Shown: in pieces, positions 1 through 11,167 of the stretch
Position numbering within the stretch: position 1 is the first letter of the stretch
Layout: each line of letters opens with the position of its first letter
NCBI GenBank assembly: GCA_001600455.1
Contig: BCKC01000010.1
Span: 626,144-690,143, forward strand
DNA length: 64,000 bases
Reading direction: 5' to 3'
Source of the DNA: Endocalyx cinctus
Taxonomy: Eukaryota > Ascomycota > Sordariomycetes > Amphisphaeriales > Apiosporaceae
The notes under the pieces: model-generated
Databases searched by the model: none
Told to the model about the DNA's origin: nothing
The model's input: only the letters and a program-made list of their open reading frames with translations
Position numbers and translations under genes: made by a program

Positions 1-530
1 CCGTTATTATCCCTTCAGTTTCGGAAAGCAACAAGAACAAGAGCGAACTACAGATGCGTTACGAAAACATTAAGAAAAAGCTTACTTCCACCGGTTCGAG
101 TGAGAAGAAAGACGCTATCAGCTCTATTAAACAAGAAGAAGAAGACAACCACTCGATCTATTCTCCCGACCCCGACATGGATGAACCCGCGACTGGTCCC
201 CTCCAGGGTGATTCAAGCCCTGACTCGTACGCGGAGATCGCTTCCCAAAACCCATGGTCCGATGATGATGATGAAGAAGGAGAGGAAAAAGGACAGCGGG
301 AAGAAGCCGTCGTGGACGGTTCGGTCGTGTGTCAGACGCTCGTCGTGCCTGCCCAACCGTTCAAGGAAACGGAGGAAGAAATGGAGACGAGATTGGCGCG
401 GGAGCTCGAGGTTAAGCACAGCGAGATCAAAGCGCAAGAAAAGAAAGCTCTCGAACACCTGCGTTCGTTGGCGATAGCTATGAGTCCTGACTTAGGAAAG
501 ATGGAGGGAGATGATGCCAAAGAAAAATAG
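1..530 (+). CDS. C-terminal part of an acidic, coiled-coil-like protein (5' partial)
   Basis: The reading frame is open from base 3 through an internal ATG at 54 to the stop at 530, so this is most likely the 3' end of a gene that begins left of the window. The visible part has a Ser/Asp/Pro-rich acidic stretch, a run of four Asp followed by EEGEEKG, and a charged helical tail (ETEEEMETRLARELEVKHSE) of coiled-coil character. I do not recognise a family. An alternative is a short protein starting at 54, but the open upstream frame argues against it. No membrane segment or signal peptide is visible. Confidence 0.6.
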   Translation, partial: VIIPSVSESNKNKSELQMRYENIKKKLTSTGSSEKKDAISSIKQEEEDNHSIYSPDPDMDEPATGPLQGDSSPDSYAEIASQNPWSDDDDEEGEEKGQREEAVVDGSVVCQTLVVPAQPFKETEEEMETRLARELEVKHSEIKAQEKKALEHLRSLAIAMSPDLGKMEGDDAKEK

Positions 531-1092
531 AGGATTCATTTGCTCGGAGTGGATCGCTCGTGGCAAGATAGAAGAATGAAAAAAAAAGGCAAGGGTAAAA
601 GATATGGAAAATACTTTTGATGATGATTATAATACTTGAGGCGTCTTGAAGATGCCAAATTATTAGGTCACTGTATCACTTGTCAACCGGTGCTTTGTAG
701 TTCTATATTCCTGTTTCAAATAATATTCCCTTGTATAAACGTGTTTTGTTGATACATCTAATATGTATATGAATCATACTTTAATGTTATAAAGACTTGA
801 AAATATCATAATCATGTTTTTTTTTTCCCCTTAAACTTTTATCACGTAGACATCACCCGCCACGGAGTAGCAATGTGCCTCTGAAAATATCATCATCACC
901 ACTAATTACCACCAGTCTGCCACAGTATATAGTTATTGTACAAGGATAATCATATTTCAACGAAATAAGTAAGTAAAACTAAGCCTTACGTTAATAAGAG
1001 ATAATTTTATTATACAAATAGAGAACCAACTGCTGCGCAGCTCCTTGAGGGGAGCCTTTTGTTAGAAAATAAATATGCATTATACTAGCTTC

Positions 1093-1285
1093 TGGCCAAT
1101 TATCCTACTAGGTCACCAGCATACATTACTGATACTAGTAATAGTATCTCTGAAAATTATGTCTGCTAGCCCAGTATCTGATCGACTGACTAGTTATTAC
1201 CAGCTCCGATGCCAGGTCTTGGCCAGCTATTGTACCAAGTCACCAGTATAAATCGCTAATACCAGTACCGTTTCTATATAAACTA
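1093..1285. repeat. Degenerate two-copy direct repeat
   Basis: Two units of about 66 bases (1093-1158 and 1220-1285) share TGGCCA, a central GTCACCAG and a TACTGATAC/CGCTAATAC block. Most differences look like A/G or C/T transitions, as expected of an old repeat decayed by repeat-induced point mutation or ordinary drift. Element type unknown. Confidence 0.4.
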
Positions 1286-1414
1286 TCTATACTCTATATG
1301 AAGGAAGCTGTCCTCACGGATAATTCTCGACATTATTCCTCCTGTACGAGTGTGAGGAAATGGGATGCGTTAGAATGTAGGGTCGTAATAAGATAACCAG
1401 GGTGTAATGGCACA

Positions 1415-1490
1415 CACGATATATCAAGGCAAGGCTCGAAGTAATCAGTATATTTATTGAAGATTCTAAAGTTGAAGAAGAAAGGAAAGT
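1415..1490 (+). repeat. Dispersed repeat, copy A
   Basis: About 75 bases are nearly identical to 37602-37678: both contain CTCGAAGTAATCAGTATAT followed by a shared GAAGAT-C-TAAAGTTGAAGAAG core and AAAGGAAAGTA. The copies are 36 kb apart in otherwise unrelated spacers. No coding capacity or terminal structure is seen, so the family is unknown. Confidence 0.55.
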
Positions 1491-2298
1491 AACTATACCA
1501 TGCCGTGACAGTATCGATAATAACTTGTCCAACTTCGCTCGAGAGCTGACCTCCGAATTCTCCCTTCGGTCCGGGGCTTAGTCGACTTCGGGCTACGCCT
1601 ATAACCAAAAACCGCGCTTACTATTCCGTCGTCTGTCATAACGTTCCTACGCCGCTAATTCGCTATTTCGCTATACCCCCTCTCCGTAACCGTCCCCAAG
1701 TGCCCCGTCCCGTCTTCCAGCTGTCTGATACGGCCCTCCTATCTATGTCGATCCATTTCCCCGCGATACCTACATCTTTATCTCTTAGCCTCACATCTAC
1801 GCCCGCACCCGCGTCTGTCACTGCCTTTCATCTTAATCCAAACGAACCAGGGAGGCATATTTATCTCAAAGTGTACATGTGTATTTTATAGATAACTTAT
1901 CTTCTATCTTATCCTTTTCTTCCACGCAAACAATTATAATTGCAATCATAGATGCAAATATAGATATATATAATACAAATATTCGGCTCAAAAACTCCAG
2001 CCCAATCGATTCATCAAGTCTTCTTTACGCCTGCTTATCATTTCCCTCGTCTCTCCAGGAGGAAGAAAATAACAAGAAAAAAAAATTTCCCTTGTGTATT
2101 TCTCATGTTCATCACCGCATCCCAAATCGTACACATAAACAGGTAGTAAAGACATGTATAGGATATATGATATATATCTCACCCTGAACAAAGCATTAAA
2201 ACGCAACCCTCGCCACGCCAATGTAAACCCATACCAGCCCTCGTGATAGTGAAATGAAAACAGACCTAAATAAAGAAAGCGAGTAAGATGCGTAGCCT

Positions 2299-4629
2299 TT
2301 ACACCGTCTTCCCACCGCAATCCGGGATCTTAACGCCGTCCTTCAGGTTTCGATTAACATCCATGAGGCCCCAATGGTCCTCCCACTCTTTCCCAGGTTC
2401 GTTGAACTGAATCTTCCAAGGTTCGTCCCACAAGGTGAACCAGAAATATGCGCTGTTGTTAGAAAGAGCTTGGCATACCCATGTCTCTAGTAAAGTGTTC
2501 ATTTCATCAATTCCCGCTACAGAACCTGTATCGCAAGTCTCCGCTCCTCCGCAGTCTGTACCGCCCTGTGACGGCCATCCGATTTCTGATATTACGTTTT
2601 TCTCGTTATCCAAGTTGCCTGAGCTGTCGGTCTTGAAAAACGAGCCCGCCTTGTTATCCCAGAACGTTGTTGTCCAAGAGGCGGCCTCCGAGGCTTCTAC
2701 CCCGGCAAAGAAGGGGTGGACGTTTCCCATGATATAATCGCTGACTTTGGCGAGATCAGAATCCCAGTTATCACCTAGGTCACTCGTAGCCACGGGTAAG
2801 TCCCAACCGTGCTTTGTCAAATTTGTTCGCACCGAGTCGAGCAAATTGGTCAGGTTTGCCAGAGTCATATCTTTACGGAACAACACTTCGTTGCCGACGA
2901 TAAGGCCCTTGAAAGGGTCGGCGCCGTATTCATCCAGTACCGACCACATATTGCTCAACTGTCTCTCGTTGGTGGTTTCGTTGTAGTCCTGCCACACTCC
3001 CATCCAAATCTTCATATCGTCGTCAAGTTTCAACTGCCTCAAGGCGTGGATAGTCATCTGCGTCTGGTTGCAATCCGTACCGTAGAGGCGGATGGTATTG
3101 GTCAACTGTGATAAGACAGCTACATCCCGCGTAACATTATTCTGCGAAGGGGGGTTCTTGAGACAGTCTGGAAACTGAACGTTGATAGGTGTGTAGTCGA
3201 TGCCCGGAAATACTTTGTGGAGGTTGGGATTATTCATTAGCGCCTTTATCTCGTCCGAGTTGATATCGAGATCTCCGTTCTTGGCGGTGTCTTGCGCAGC
3301 GGACTCGCCACTGCCGGTACCGCCGTTATCGCTGGCTCTGTTGGAGAAAATGCCGCCCAGAACACCCCCGGCAACACCACCCGCGACGATAAGGACGACG
3401 ACTACTATGATGATCCATTTCCATTTCTTCCTATTCTTATTCTCGGCTGCGATCCATTCGGATGGCTTCTCGGACTGGGAAGCTTGTACAGCGTTGTAAG
3501 CTGTGCTAGCCTGTTTATTTCCCGATGATAATAATCCTCCGGCTGCGGCACCGACACCGGCGCCGGCGGCAGCACCGGCAGCAGCACCAGCAGATGCTGT
3601 ACCTCCATGCCCTCGATTACTTCCAAGACTCAGCATACTATTCCGAGCTGACCGTCGATAGTCGAGACCGTCGTCACCATCGTCATCAATATCATTAGGA
3701 TTGAAATGACTGAGGTTAGGATCTAATCTTTGCCCGTAGGCGAGTTGCGGATCTCTGAATGGGTCGCTCAGTTGACTATGAACACTTCTTGTAGGGGTCG
3801 CGTTACCGGAGTAAGGTGCGTTAGGGCTGCCCATCGGAGCGAGGTTGTTACGTGATCCGTTATAGTCATTATAACCGTAGGGAGCCTGATTCTGGTATGT
3901 ATTATTACCGTAACTGGGACTCATACCAGAGCCTCCTCGATCATGGCCATAATTGTTTTGCTGGCCATAATTATCCTGGTTATAATTATATTGGTCATCG
4001 TATTGATGTTGTGATGTTGGGTAGGATTGTTGTTGGTATGATTGTTGATATTGCGGTGGTCCCCTCATGGCGTTCAAGCCGCTCTCTCGAGCGTTTTGTT
4101 CGGCAACAGTAATAGCTAGTCCAGGTATGCCACCAGCGGCAGCCTCGCTGAAATTATCAGCGCCGGGTGTGATGACGTTCTGATGGGTTTCGTGAGTCCA
4201 GGTGCTTCCGTTACTGCTCCGATGAGGCGGGGGTATAGGCGGAGTGGTCGCAGACTCTCCAGCAGCGGCGGCGGCGCTTGCACCAATTCCAGCGGCGGCA
4301 GCAGGTCTCGTAATACCAGAACCAGCACCAGGACCGGTGCTTCGTCTTCTATTTTGGCGCGCTTGGTAAAATACCGAGTCTGGGTGGGCGCCGGGATGAA
4401 ATTGAGAGGCTGTATTCCCCGAAAGTGGTATATCTCTCTGGTCTCGTTGACTGTGCGAAGGGTTATCTCTGTATGGTTCGTCTAGTTGTTGTGGACGTTG
4501 AGGAGAGGAATGATGTTCTTCAATAGGGATAGTTCTGGAATGGTCGTGAGTAGGAGAGTAGGTATGTGCGGAATTATCGAGGGGGGCGCTTTCGCCAGGG
4601 TCGGACTCAAAGGAGTAGCGGCGATTCAT
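2299..4629 (-). CDS. btgC: Membrane-anchored endo-1,3-beta-glucanase, GH17 (btgC-like)
   Basis: Single-exon protein of 776 residues that would cleave cell-wall beta-1,3-glucan outside the plasma membrane. The start is the ATG at 4629 (MNRRYSFESD); the 49 codons upstream remain open but lack the family's N-terminal look. Order: Ser/Gln/Tyr-rich and Ala/Gly-rich cytosolic region (about 1-400), one hydrophobic segment near 403-428 (WIIIVVVVLIVAGG), then a GH17 barrel from about 476 to the end. Both catalytic glutamates are visible: acid/base in LIVGNEVLF (about 578) and nucleophile in ISEIGWPSQGG (about 682). The type II architecture and length match Aspergillus btgC. Family role is known; the function of this copy is inferred. 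Confidence 0.93.
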   Translation of the reverse strand: MNRRYSFESDPGESAPLDNSAHTYSPTHDHSRTIPIEEHHSSPQRPQQLDEPYRDNPSHSQRDQRDIPLSGNTASQFHPGAHPDSVFYQARQNRRRSTGPGAGSGITRPAAAAGIGASAAAAAGESATTPPIPPPHRSSNGSTWTHETHQNVITPGADNFSEAAAGGIPGLAITVAEQNARESGLNAMRGPPQYQQSYQQQSYPTSQHQYDDQYNYNQDNYGQQNNYGHDRGGSGMSPSYGNNTYQNQAPYGYNDYNGSRNNLAPMGSPNAPYSGNATPTRSVHSQLSDPFRDPQLAYGQRLDPNLSHFNPNDIDDDGDDGLDYRRSARNSMLSLGSNRGHGGTASAGAAAGAAAGAGVGAAAGGLLSSGNKQASTAYNAVQASQSEKPSEWIAAENKNRKKWKWIIIVVVVLIVAGGVAGGVLGGIFSNRASDNGGTGSGESAAQDTAKNGDLDINSDEIKALMNNPNLHKVFPGIDYTPINVQFPDCLKNPPSQNNVTRDVAVLSQLTNTIRLYGTDCNQTQMTIHALRQLKLDDDMKIWMGVWQDYNETTNERQLSNMWSVLDEYGADPFKGLIVGNEVLFRKDMTLANLTNLLDSVRTNLTKHGWDLPVATSDLGDNWDSDLAKVSDYIMGNVHPFFAGVEASEAASWTTTFWDNKAGSFFKTDSSGNLDNEKNVISEIGWPSQGGTDCGGAETCDTGSVAGIDEMNTLLETWVCQALSNNSAYFWFTLWDEPWKIQFNEPGKEWEDHWGLMDVNRNLKDGVKIPDCGGKTV

Positions 4630-7192
4630 TGTTTCAGAAAGAGTAGAAAGAATGGAGTGTATATATTGTCTATAGTACTTTATCGATTGTTGTGGGTCAA
4701 TAGATATGTACGATATTGGTTCACGAAGGAGAGAAAGAGGAAGTTGAAATGATCTGTCGGAATGATAGTGATACACTCGAACACTTGGCTCTCGAGGGAG
4801 ATCCTTGTGTTATCTATTTTCCTTAATGCTGGGAGTTGAGACAACCTAAAGACCAGCCAGTGAGACAGTTCGTTCAAACTTTTTCGATCATGTACGACTA
4901 GGAGATCCAATAAAAGCGAATATCATAAGGAGGCTATGCTTTTCTGTTTGCTCACTATTCATATTATGTGTTTCTTCCTGTACGACGCAAAATAATGATT
5001 GAGGGAGGGATCATGCATTCGTATTTTGTAACCCACAACTTCGGACTTGAAGTAGTATACGAGTGTAGAGTAAAGAGTGTAAAAAAAGAAAAGAACATGT
5101 ATGCGTAGAGTACGATGTACGGAGTAATGTAAATGTAATGTAATGTACATATAATGTAAAATGTAAATAACAAGAAAAACAAGTTGGCTTACATGCGGCG
5201 GTTCAGAAAGGAATTGTTCGTATTTCCTTGATTTTTGGGGTTTACGAGTGGATAAGCTTACCCCGGGATCAACAAATAATACGATACACTATAGCGGAGT
5301 ACTAGTATAGTATGCATTGCACTAGAAAGTGACCTGACTAGCCTAACTGAAGTAGCTGGAGATACGAGGCTAGTGTACAATGTTACCGTAATATACAGGC
5401 AGAACAGGGTACTTAGGTCTAAGTACTATTTTTCACCGGGTATTTTAGGGCATTAATCGCCTAGTAAATACTTAGATCAGTGGATTAACTACACTAAGCC
5501 CTGCCTGGCCCTGTACACTAAATAGCCCCATCAGTACAAAATATGCATAATACACTGCCCTGAACATTTTCAGAAGATCCGATAGAGCTAGTGGGGGCGA
5601 GGGGTGATAAATAAATTATATGATTGGTTCTTTTATTAATTTAGATCTCGCAAACTACGCTAGTATAGAGACGACCCAGCAACGAGAAACGATTCGATTT
5701 TAAGTATTCCGTCTTCCGACCCTGTAATTTTAATTAAAAAAAAAAGAGGTGAGGTCATTGATAATACAATCTTTCTGGGTAATTACCTGAAGCTTGTTTT
5801 TATTTTTATTTGTTTTCTACTATGTACAAGCAGTTAATCGTTCGACTGGCCCCGTCCAGCTACGGATTATATATTAGAAAGAATAAAACAATCAAAAAAA
5901 AAAAAAAAAAAAAAAGAGATTAGATTTGAGGAAAATATATATATTGAAATGAAGAAATTAAATACCTTTTTCTTTCTCTCTGTTTCTGACCTAATAGCGA
6001 CATTTATTTCTACACGCGGTCGGTTGAGTAAGTTAAGCGATGATTTGTACACTACCTTTGATAAATAGGACCGACTTAGGGAAACCCTTGTTCAACGGTC
6101 ACATGTTGGACTTGCGCTACTGTTCCAGCTCTGCGATATTTGTAACACTATGAAATCTTCATAAGGGGTGATCATTCCGTTTTATGTTCAGTTAAATTTT
6201 CTTGTATTACTCGGTAACACCATTACAAATCTTTACATATATAGCTAGAAATTGAAGCAATGATGTTTTATATATACCCATATACATGAGAACATCAAAA
6301 AAACCCTTTGGTAGCCAGACTGGCAGGTCAGGCCAAGGAATTGTCGCGTATATACTCCGTACATACCACAATAGTGTCTACTAATTACTTAATAATAGTA
6401 CTATATGTACCCAGCTAAGTACCATCTGTACTGTGGTATAAATAAAACCGACAGGTACTCGTGGTATCGCAGGAATCAGGATGACAACTAACATCCAATC
6501 TCAAATGATAAAGTGGATTGATTGTATCAGGCACGAACCAACCAGAAGTTCCTTAAAATATAATGCAACGTTGTGTTAGAAAAGGCTTGTTCACCTTACC
6601 TATTCCTACTGCCTTCTTAGATAGGTTAGAGATTGAGAAGCCACAGACATTCAGACCTCACTTGCCACAGAATATCTTTAGCCACATGAAATATGACGAT
6701 CCACATAAAAACTTAGCTGACATAAGGAATTCGCAGCAAAAGCTCCGGTCTACCACCAAATCAGAAATACTCTTCCATTTTTTGATCTCGATGATTGCAT
6801 TAAGACGGTCCATTTACACCATCGTATTTCCATACAAACATCTCGTGAATTTTCCTACAGGCTTGTATATTCTCTTATCGTTGTCTAGCATTGTCGTATT
6901 ATGATGTCAACAGCCTTTCATACTACGACCTGGAAGGTGTCACCAAACTTGGTTTACATCATAGAGCCTTCGACGTGGTCTTGGTAAAAATCGAAGAAGC
7001 CTATTTAAAGCCATGTTCCCGGGCGCAAGAGCCGTAGATACTATGTCCCTTCTCCATTCTTTACGGCCAGATTCATTAAAGTGAAAACGCCAAGTTAAAA
7101 AGTTGACAAGTAAACAATTTATACACACATCCGGAAACAATTTACCTCATAATCACATACCAGAATCATTAGCCCCGAATTCATCATTCATC
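4630..7192. other. Long AT-rich spacer, promoter of the GH17 gene on its left
   Basis: About 2.5 kb without a convincing gene. It carries an imperfect inverted repeat around 5393-5520, a 22-base poly(A) at 5894-5915 and two copies of the recurrent 8-mer ACGGAGTA. Open frames at 6563-6904 and elsewhere lack family features and are not called. Confidence 0.6.
5393..5520. repeat. Imperfect inverted repeat, possible MITE relic
   Basis: The left arm (ACAGGCAGAACAGGGTACTT) and the reverse complement of the right arm (GTACAGGGCCAGGCAGGGCTTAG) share ACAGG, CAGGCAG and CTTAG blocks around an AT-rich core of about 80 bases. The match is imperfect and no target-site duplication is obvious. Confidence 0.25.
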
Positions 7193-7771
7193 ATGTCTGC
7201 CAACAGTAATCCCAAATCCCTTGATAACCAAGGCGAGTTTCGCAGCAGAGTCCCACCATCTCAACCCCTCACCACCAAAGGCCACGCACCGGGCGTCAAG
7301 GTCGGTAACGACGCGTATCCCGAGTTCCATCTCGAGACGCACCCGGCCGGTACAGCACCGCCCGAAGCCACGTTCATGCCACGGCCCGAGGGTGAAGCAG
7401 CTGGGCAGAACTTCGACGAGAATACCCATAGCAGCGAAACGTGGACGGACCCATCCGCGACCCTCGGGGGCTCCACGTCGCAGCAGGTTCACGCCGGCCT
7501 GGGCAAGCCGATCTCGGGCGAGACGAGCTCCGAGCGGCACGGCGGGAAGAACAAGAAGGAGAGGTCCGGTCTCGAAGGGGTCGGTCACGGCGCCGGCGTC
7601 GACAGCGTCCGACAGAAAGGCGCGGATCTACCCGAGGGTCTCCACAAAGGCGTCAGGTTGGCGGTCGATCATCCCGCCGCCGAAGAGCGCGTCCCGGTCA
7701 GCGCCGAGGAACTAGCCGCCGAGCGCAACATTCCGAAGCGTGCTCATGACTACACTCAATCGAACAAATGA
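7193..7771 (+). CDS. Small disordered hydrophilic protein, function unknown
   Basis: Predicted 192-residue protein. I chose the ATG at 7193 (MSANSNPKS) over the in-frame ATG-less extension from 7103 because codon use becomes GC-rich and coding-like only after it. The protein is rich in Gly, Ser, Glu, Pro and His, has no membrane segment or signal peptide and looks largely disordered. A Gly/His block (GVGHGAGVDSVRQKG) is followed by an acidic/Ala-rich tail (SAEELAAERNIPKRAHD). The composition resembles fungal hydrophilin-like or stress-associated small proteins, but I recognise no defined domain. High third-position GC against AT-rich flanks supports it being a real gene. Confidence 0.75.
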   Translation: MSANSNPKSLDNQGEFRSRVPPSQPLTTKGHAPGVKVGNDAYPEFHLETHPAGTAPPEATFMPRPEGEAAGQNFDENTHSSETWTDPSATLGGSTSQQVHAGLGKPISGETSSERHGGKNKKERSGLEGVGHGAGVDSVRQKGADLPEGLHKGVRLAVDHPAAEERVPVSAEELAAERNIPKRAHDYTQSNK

Positions 7772-9147
7772 GAAACGTCGACTCGATAGGAGACGGGGTG
7801 GAGGATGGCGTCGATGAGTTAAATGTGCTCTTTGTACTAAGTTAGTGTAGATTCTCACGACGTGATGAACGAATAAGTCTAAGTCTTATTCTATAATAAA
7901 ATTATCAACTGCGGCTCTGAATTATCTAGACCCTTTTCGTTGAACATATGTACGGAGTAGTATCCATCACATTTTTCAGGTGGCAGCCAAGACTTGATAT
8001 ATAGATCTCGCTTGCACCCAATATGGCGTACTAGGGTATACTACTGACTACAGAGATGTCCCTATTAATAGAACGAATGAATCGGTTTGTACCGAAAATG
8101 GCTAAGAAGGCCCATAATTTAATTTCAAGCTTAAAAAAAAAAAAACTCGATCTTATTGCGGATAATTCCCCCCCTTTTTTTCCGCATCTACGGAGTATGT
8201 ACTTTCTATAATATTTAATCGCACCATCGCGATACGAGACCGCTAGTTCGATCGCCTCAGCTCATATATCATCACATTCTTCTTTCGCCTTCACGTATCG
8301 ATTTATTCAGTACATGATTCACCAGGTGAATGCGATTAAATAATAAGCAGTGATAATATATTCTATCTAAGGAATCAACTCTTTACTCATCAATCAAATA
8401 TATTACAGTAGACCTTGACGGTTGCCTACCTGCCTACTATGTACGTGACAATATGCGACAAACAGCTAGTAGAAGGAATTGCGCTACCTAAATTGAGGCC
8501 TAAAAGGGATACTTCAAAGCAAGGATATTCCCTTCGAACTTTTGCTATCCTTACCCATTAAAACATCGGCCCATCTACTTATTGGTCTGAATGATTGACT
8601 CATCACGCTTTCCGGCATGCCAAGAAGCAGCGGCGAACCTCACGAAATTAGATGCATTATTTTCAAGTTCCAGCCGAGCGGCACAGCTTTCGTGACTAGC
8701 ACGCTGACACGATAGAATGAGAAGAAGAAGAAAAAAAACTACCTAGTACTAGCTTTTATGTGAATATCCTCTACTCTTGTCGCCAAGGCTTCAATGAAAA
8801 TAAAGGCCCGAGTTGTTATTTGACGATGCCTTCGCTTTTCTATTTTCTTCCCTCTCTTCTTCCCTTTTCCTTTTTCTCATGTGCTCCTCCGAACCATTCT
8901 TTCATTCCCATTAATACTTAATAAACCGCCCGGGGAACTTGAAGACTCTTTGTGAGGGTACCATCTATCTGTCAATCGCTTTGAGCTGTCACTCGTTTTA
9001 TTCAATCACTATTTATCTGTTTATTTTCTTTTGGCTCTTCTTTTTCGAAAGAATCGCACCTTATTTATTTATACGTATATCCATTAGTGATCAACTTAAT
9101 TAATAATACTTATTTTTATTTTTAATTTTTTTTTTTTCCTTTTCAAG
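7772..9147. other. Spacer with promoter of the membrane-protein gene
   Basis: AT-rich spacer holding two ACGGAGTA copies (about 7951 and 8190). The stretch just before 9148 is pyrimidine- and AT-rich, typical of a fungal 5' leader. No gene seen. Confidence 0.6.
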
Positions 9148-10486
9148 ATGGTTCGCTCTCCTATCACAGCTAGGATCGCCTACGATGGCCTCACCCCAAG
9201 AATGTCGGACTCTTATTACGAATGCTTGGATGAGTACGGCGACGACTCCTATTACTCTAGTTACTGCGCTAAATACTATGGAGACCATGATGGCACCACG
9301 CCTGCGGTAAGTTTTTTTTTTTTTTTTTTTTTTTTTCTCTCTCGGGGAAACAAAAGTCATTCTCCACTGTTTCCGCGTTATATCTTGCGCCGTAAAAGGG
9401 AATAACAGCAAGAAAGGAATCGCATGAAACGTTCTTTCGCAGGCACATGATAACTAACGTGAACTGCCCCCACTCAGGGATCTCTAACCACCGTTTTCAC
9501 GCCCGAACCGGGCTGCTTCCCCGTGGAGACGGATGCCTCCGTCGATTTGGATTCCTTCTGGTCTTCCACGACGTCGTGCGCTCCTTCTGGCTACTCCAGA
9601 TACTGGGCCGAGTTCTACTACTCTCCCGCTATATGCCCAAGCGGCTTCACCGTCGGTTGTTCGCGATACGATTACTCTTGGAACTCGTATCAGGGACCGA
9701 CGGTGGAAAGCACGGAGACGGCGATGATGTGTGTTTTAAGGTAAGAAATTGAACCTCAATAGTTGTCACCCCTCCCCCCTCCCCGTCTCCCTATATGACG
9801 AATCAATCCAACATACGTGTCGTGGTATTTGATTTTCTCTAATACGGAAGGAAAATAGCGGCTACGAATGCGACACGGACGGCAGTTACTATTCAGCCAC
9901 CAACTCCGAGCTCGACATGTCTCAGATTCTCTTCCAAATTCGCTGGGCCTCCTCGGACTTGCCCTACCTAGAGACCCACCCTATGACACCGGGCATGGTA
10001 CCGACCGAGGTACCGGAGGACTTCACGCAAACCGGGACCACGACATCCACCGGAACCAGGTCAACCTCGACCTTTACCAGCGGATCCGGGACCTCCTCAT
10101 CCGACGATTCCGACCGCGGCGCCGGCCTCTCGTCCCAAGCGCGCGTCGCCATCGGTGTCAGCGTCGCCGTCTCGGTCCTCCTCCTCGCCGGTCTAGCCGC
10201 TTTCCTCATTTGGCAGTACCGCAAACGCAAGCAGCAGGCGCTCAACGCGCCCGAATCGACGGTCCCGGCTCTGCCTCCCCAGATGATGCAGCAGCAGTAT
10301 CCGTACGTTATGCCTCAGCAGCCACAGCCGACGTACGCGCCGCCGAGTGGCAACGTAGTTGACAGCGGCGCCGGGGCTAGGACGCCCGCTTCGATGCCCG
10401 TTAGCGATTTGTCCCCCTCTGAGGCGGCGCATCCGCAGATATCGGCTGCAGGTCCGAGTGCGGCGGGGACGGAGACGACGCGGTAG
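9148..10486 (+). CDS. Single-pass membrane protein with Cys/Tyr-rich ectodomain
   Basis: Three exons: 9148-9306, 9478-9740 and 9859-10486, giving 349 residues; both introns are GT-AG and the phases close. The ectodomain is Tyr/Ser/Cys-rich with blocks such as TVFTPEPGC, CAPSGYSRYW and YYSPAICPSGFT, a pattern seen in a common Pezizomycotina family of uncharacterised cell-surface proteins. A Ser/Thr-rich stalk follows, then a membrane helix near 237-259 (IGVSVAVSVLLLAGLAAFLI), a basic stop-transfer (YRKRK) and a Pro/Gln-rich cytosolic tail. The topology resembles WSC/Mid2-type wall sensors, but no WSC domain is recognised. No signal peptide is visible at the chosen start, so a further 5' exon may be missing. 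Intron 1 contains a 25-base poly(T) run (9312-9336). Confidence 0.75.
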
Positions 10487-11167
10487 TAAGCGAATGAGGG
10501 AGTGGGTGGGTAGATGAGAAAAGTTTGAGTAGAGAGGGATGATCCAGGCCCATGGATTCCTAATGTCGAAAATGTTGGAAGAGAGTAGAAAAAGAAGGAG
10601 ACCGAAACCAGGGTTGCCAGGGAGGGTGTTCCATGTCGCAGGTCAGAAAACCGCGCCATTCGTATCGCTCCGCTCAGGGAATATATTCGACTTCGAGCAG
10701 TCATGGATCGCAATGCGGAGGGTATGGCGTGAGGAATGACTCAAGTCGACGTGGAAGAGTAGATGGCACGATGCATGGTCCTACTTCCAACAAAATACCA
10801 TTACGCTAGGAAGACATGTATGGCGCTAGTGATAGAAAGAAAATGTGGTTGGATATTTTGAAGATTTATATACCCCTTTGAAAGTTTTCAGTGCTTATCA
10901 GACAGTTCGTTTGTCATGTCCATACCAGTGTATGTATGTAGAGTTTCAGGGACATACAAGTGGTTTCATACCATATCATGAATAAATAAGCAGTCTACCA
11001 TGTTTGAACAGAGCCTATTTAATGTGCAAATTTGTGCCATTCCAAAAGAAAATTAGATATAACTTATATATCTACCACTCCATCTGTTTGTAAAAACTAT
11101 ATTCAAGCACTATAGATAGTAGGTTTCTTATTACAATAATAATAACTGCGTGAGATAATTTCATTTA
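10487..11167. other. Convergent 3' spacer
   Basis: Lies between the 3' ends of the membrane-protein gene and the SDR gene. Open frames here are shadows or chance. Nothing else seen. Confidence 0.6.

Larger units (their letters stand above)
531..2298. other. Gene-free spacer with decayed repeats
   Basis: AT-rich spacer between the first gene and the 3' end of the GH17 gene. It holds a degenerate two-copy repeat (1093-1158 and 1220-1285) and one copy of a short dispersed repeat (about 1415-1490) that recurs near 37602. Open frames here are short, overlap in several phases and show no family features, so I call no gene. Confidence 0.6.

Noticed and set aside
5894..5915. Long poly(A)/poly(T) runs (also 9312-9336, 15459-15485, 38233-38251, 38570-38588, 45717-45737)
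   Set aside because: Common in ascomycete spacers and introns; no adjacent retroposed sequence was seen to suggest a LINE/SINE tail.
6563..6904. 113-codon plus-strand frame in the spacer
   Set aside because: AT-rich, no domain, signal or splice context; chance open frame.
7184..7749. Minus and alternate-phase frames over the 7193-7771 gene
   Set aside because: Overlap a better-supported frame and are Arg-rich shadows.
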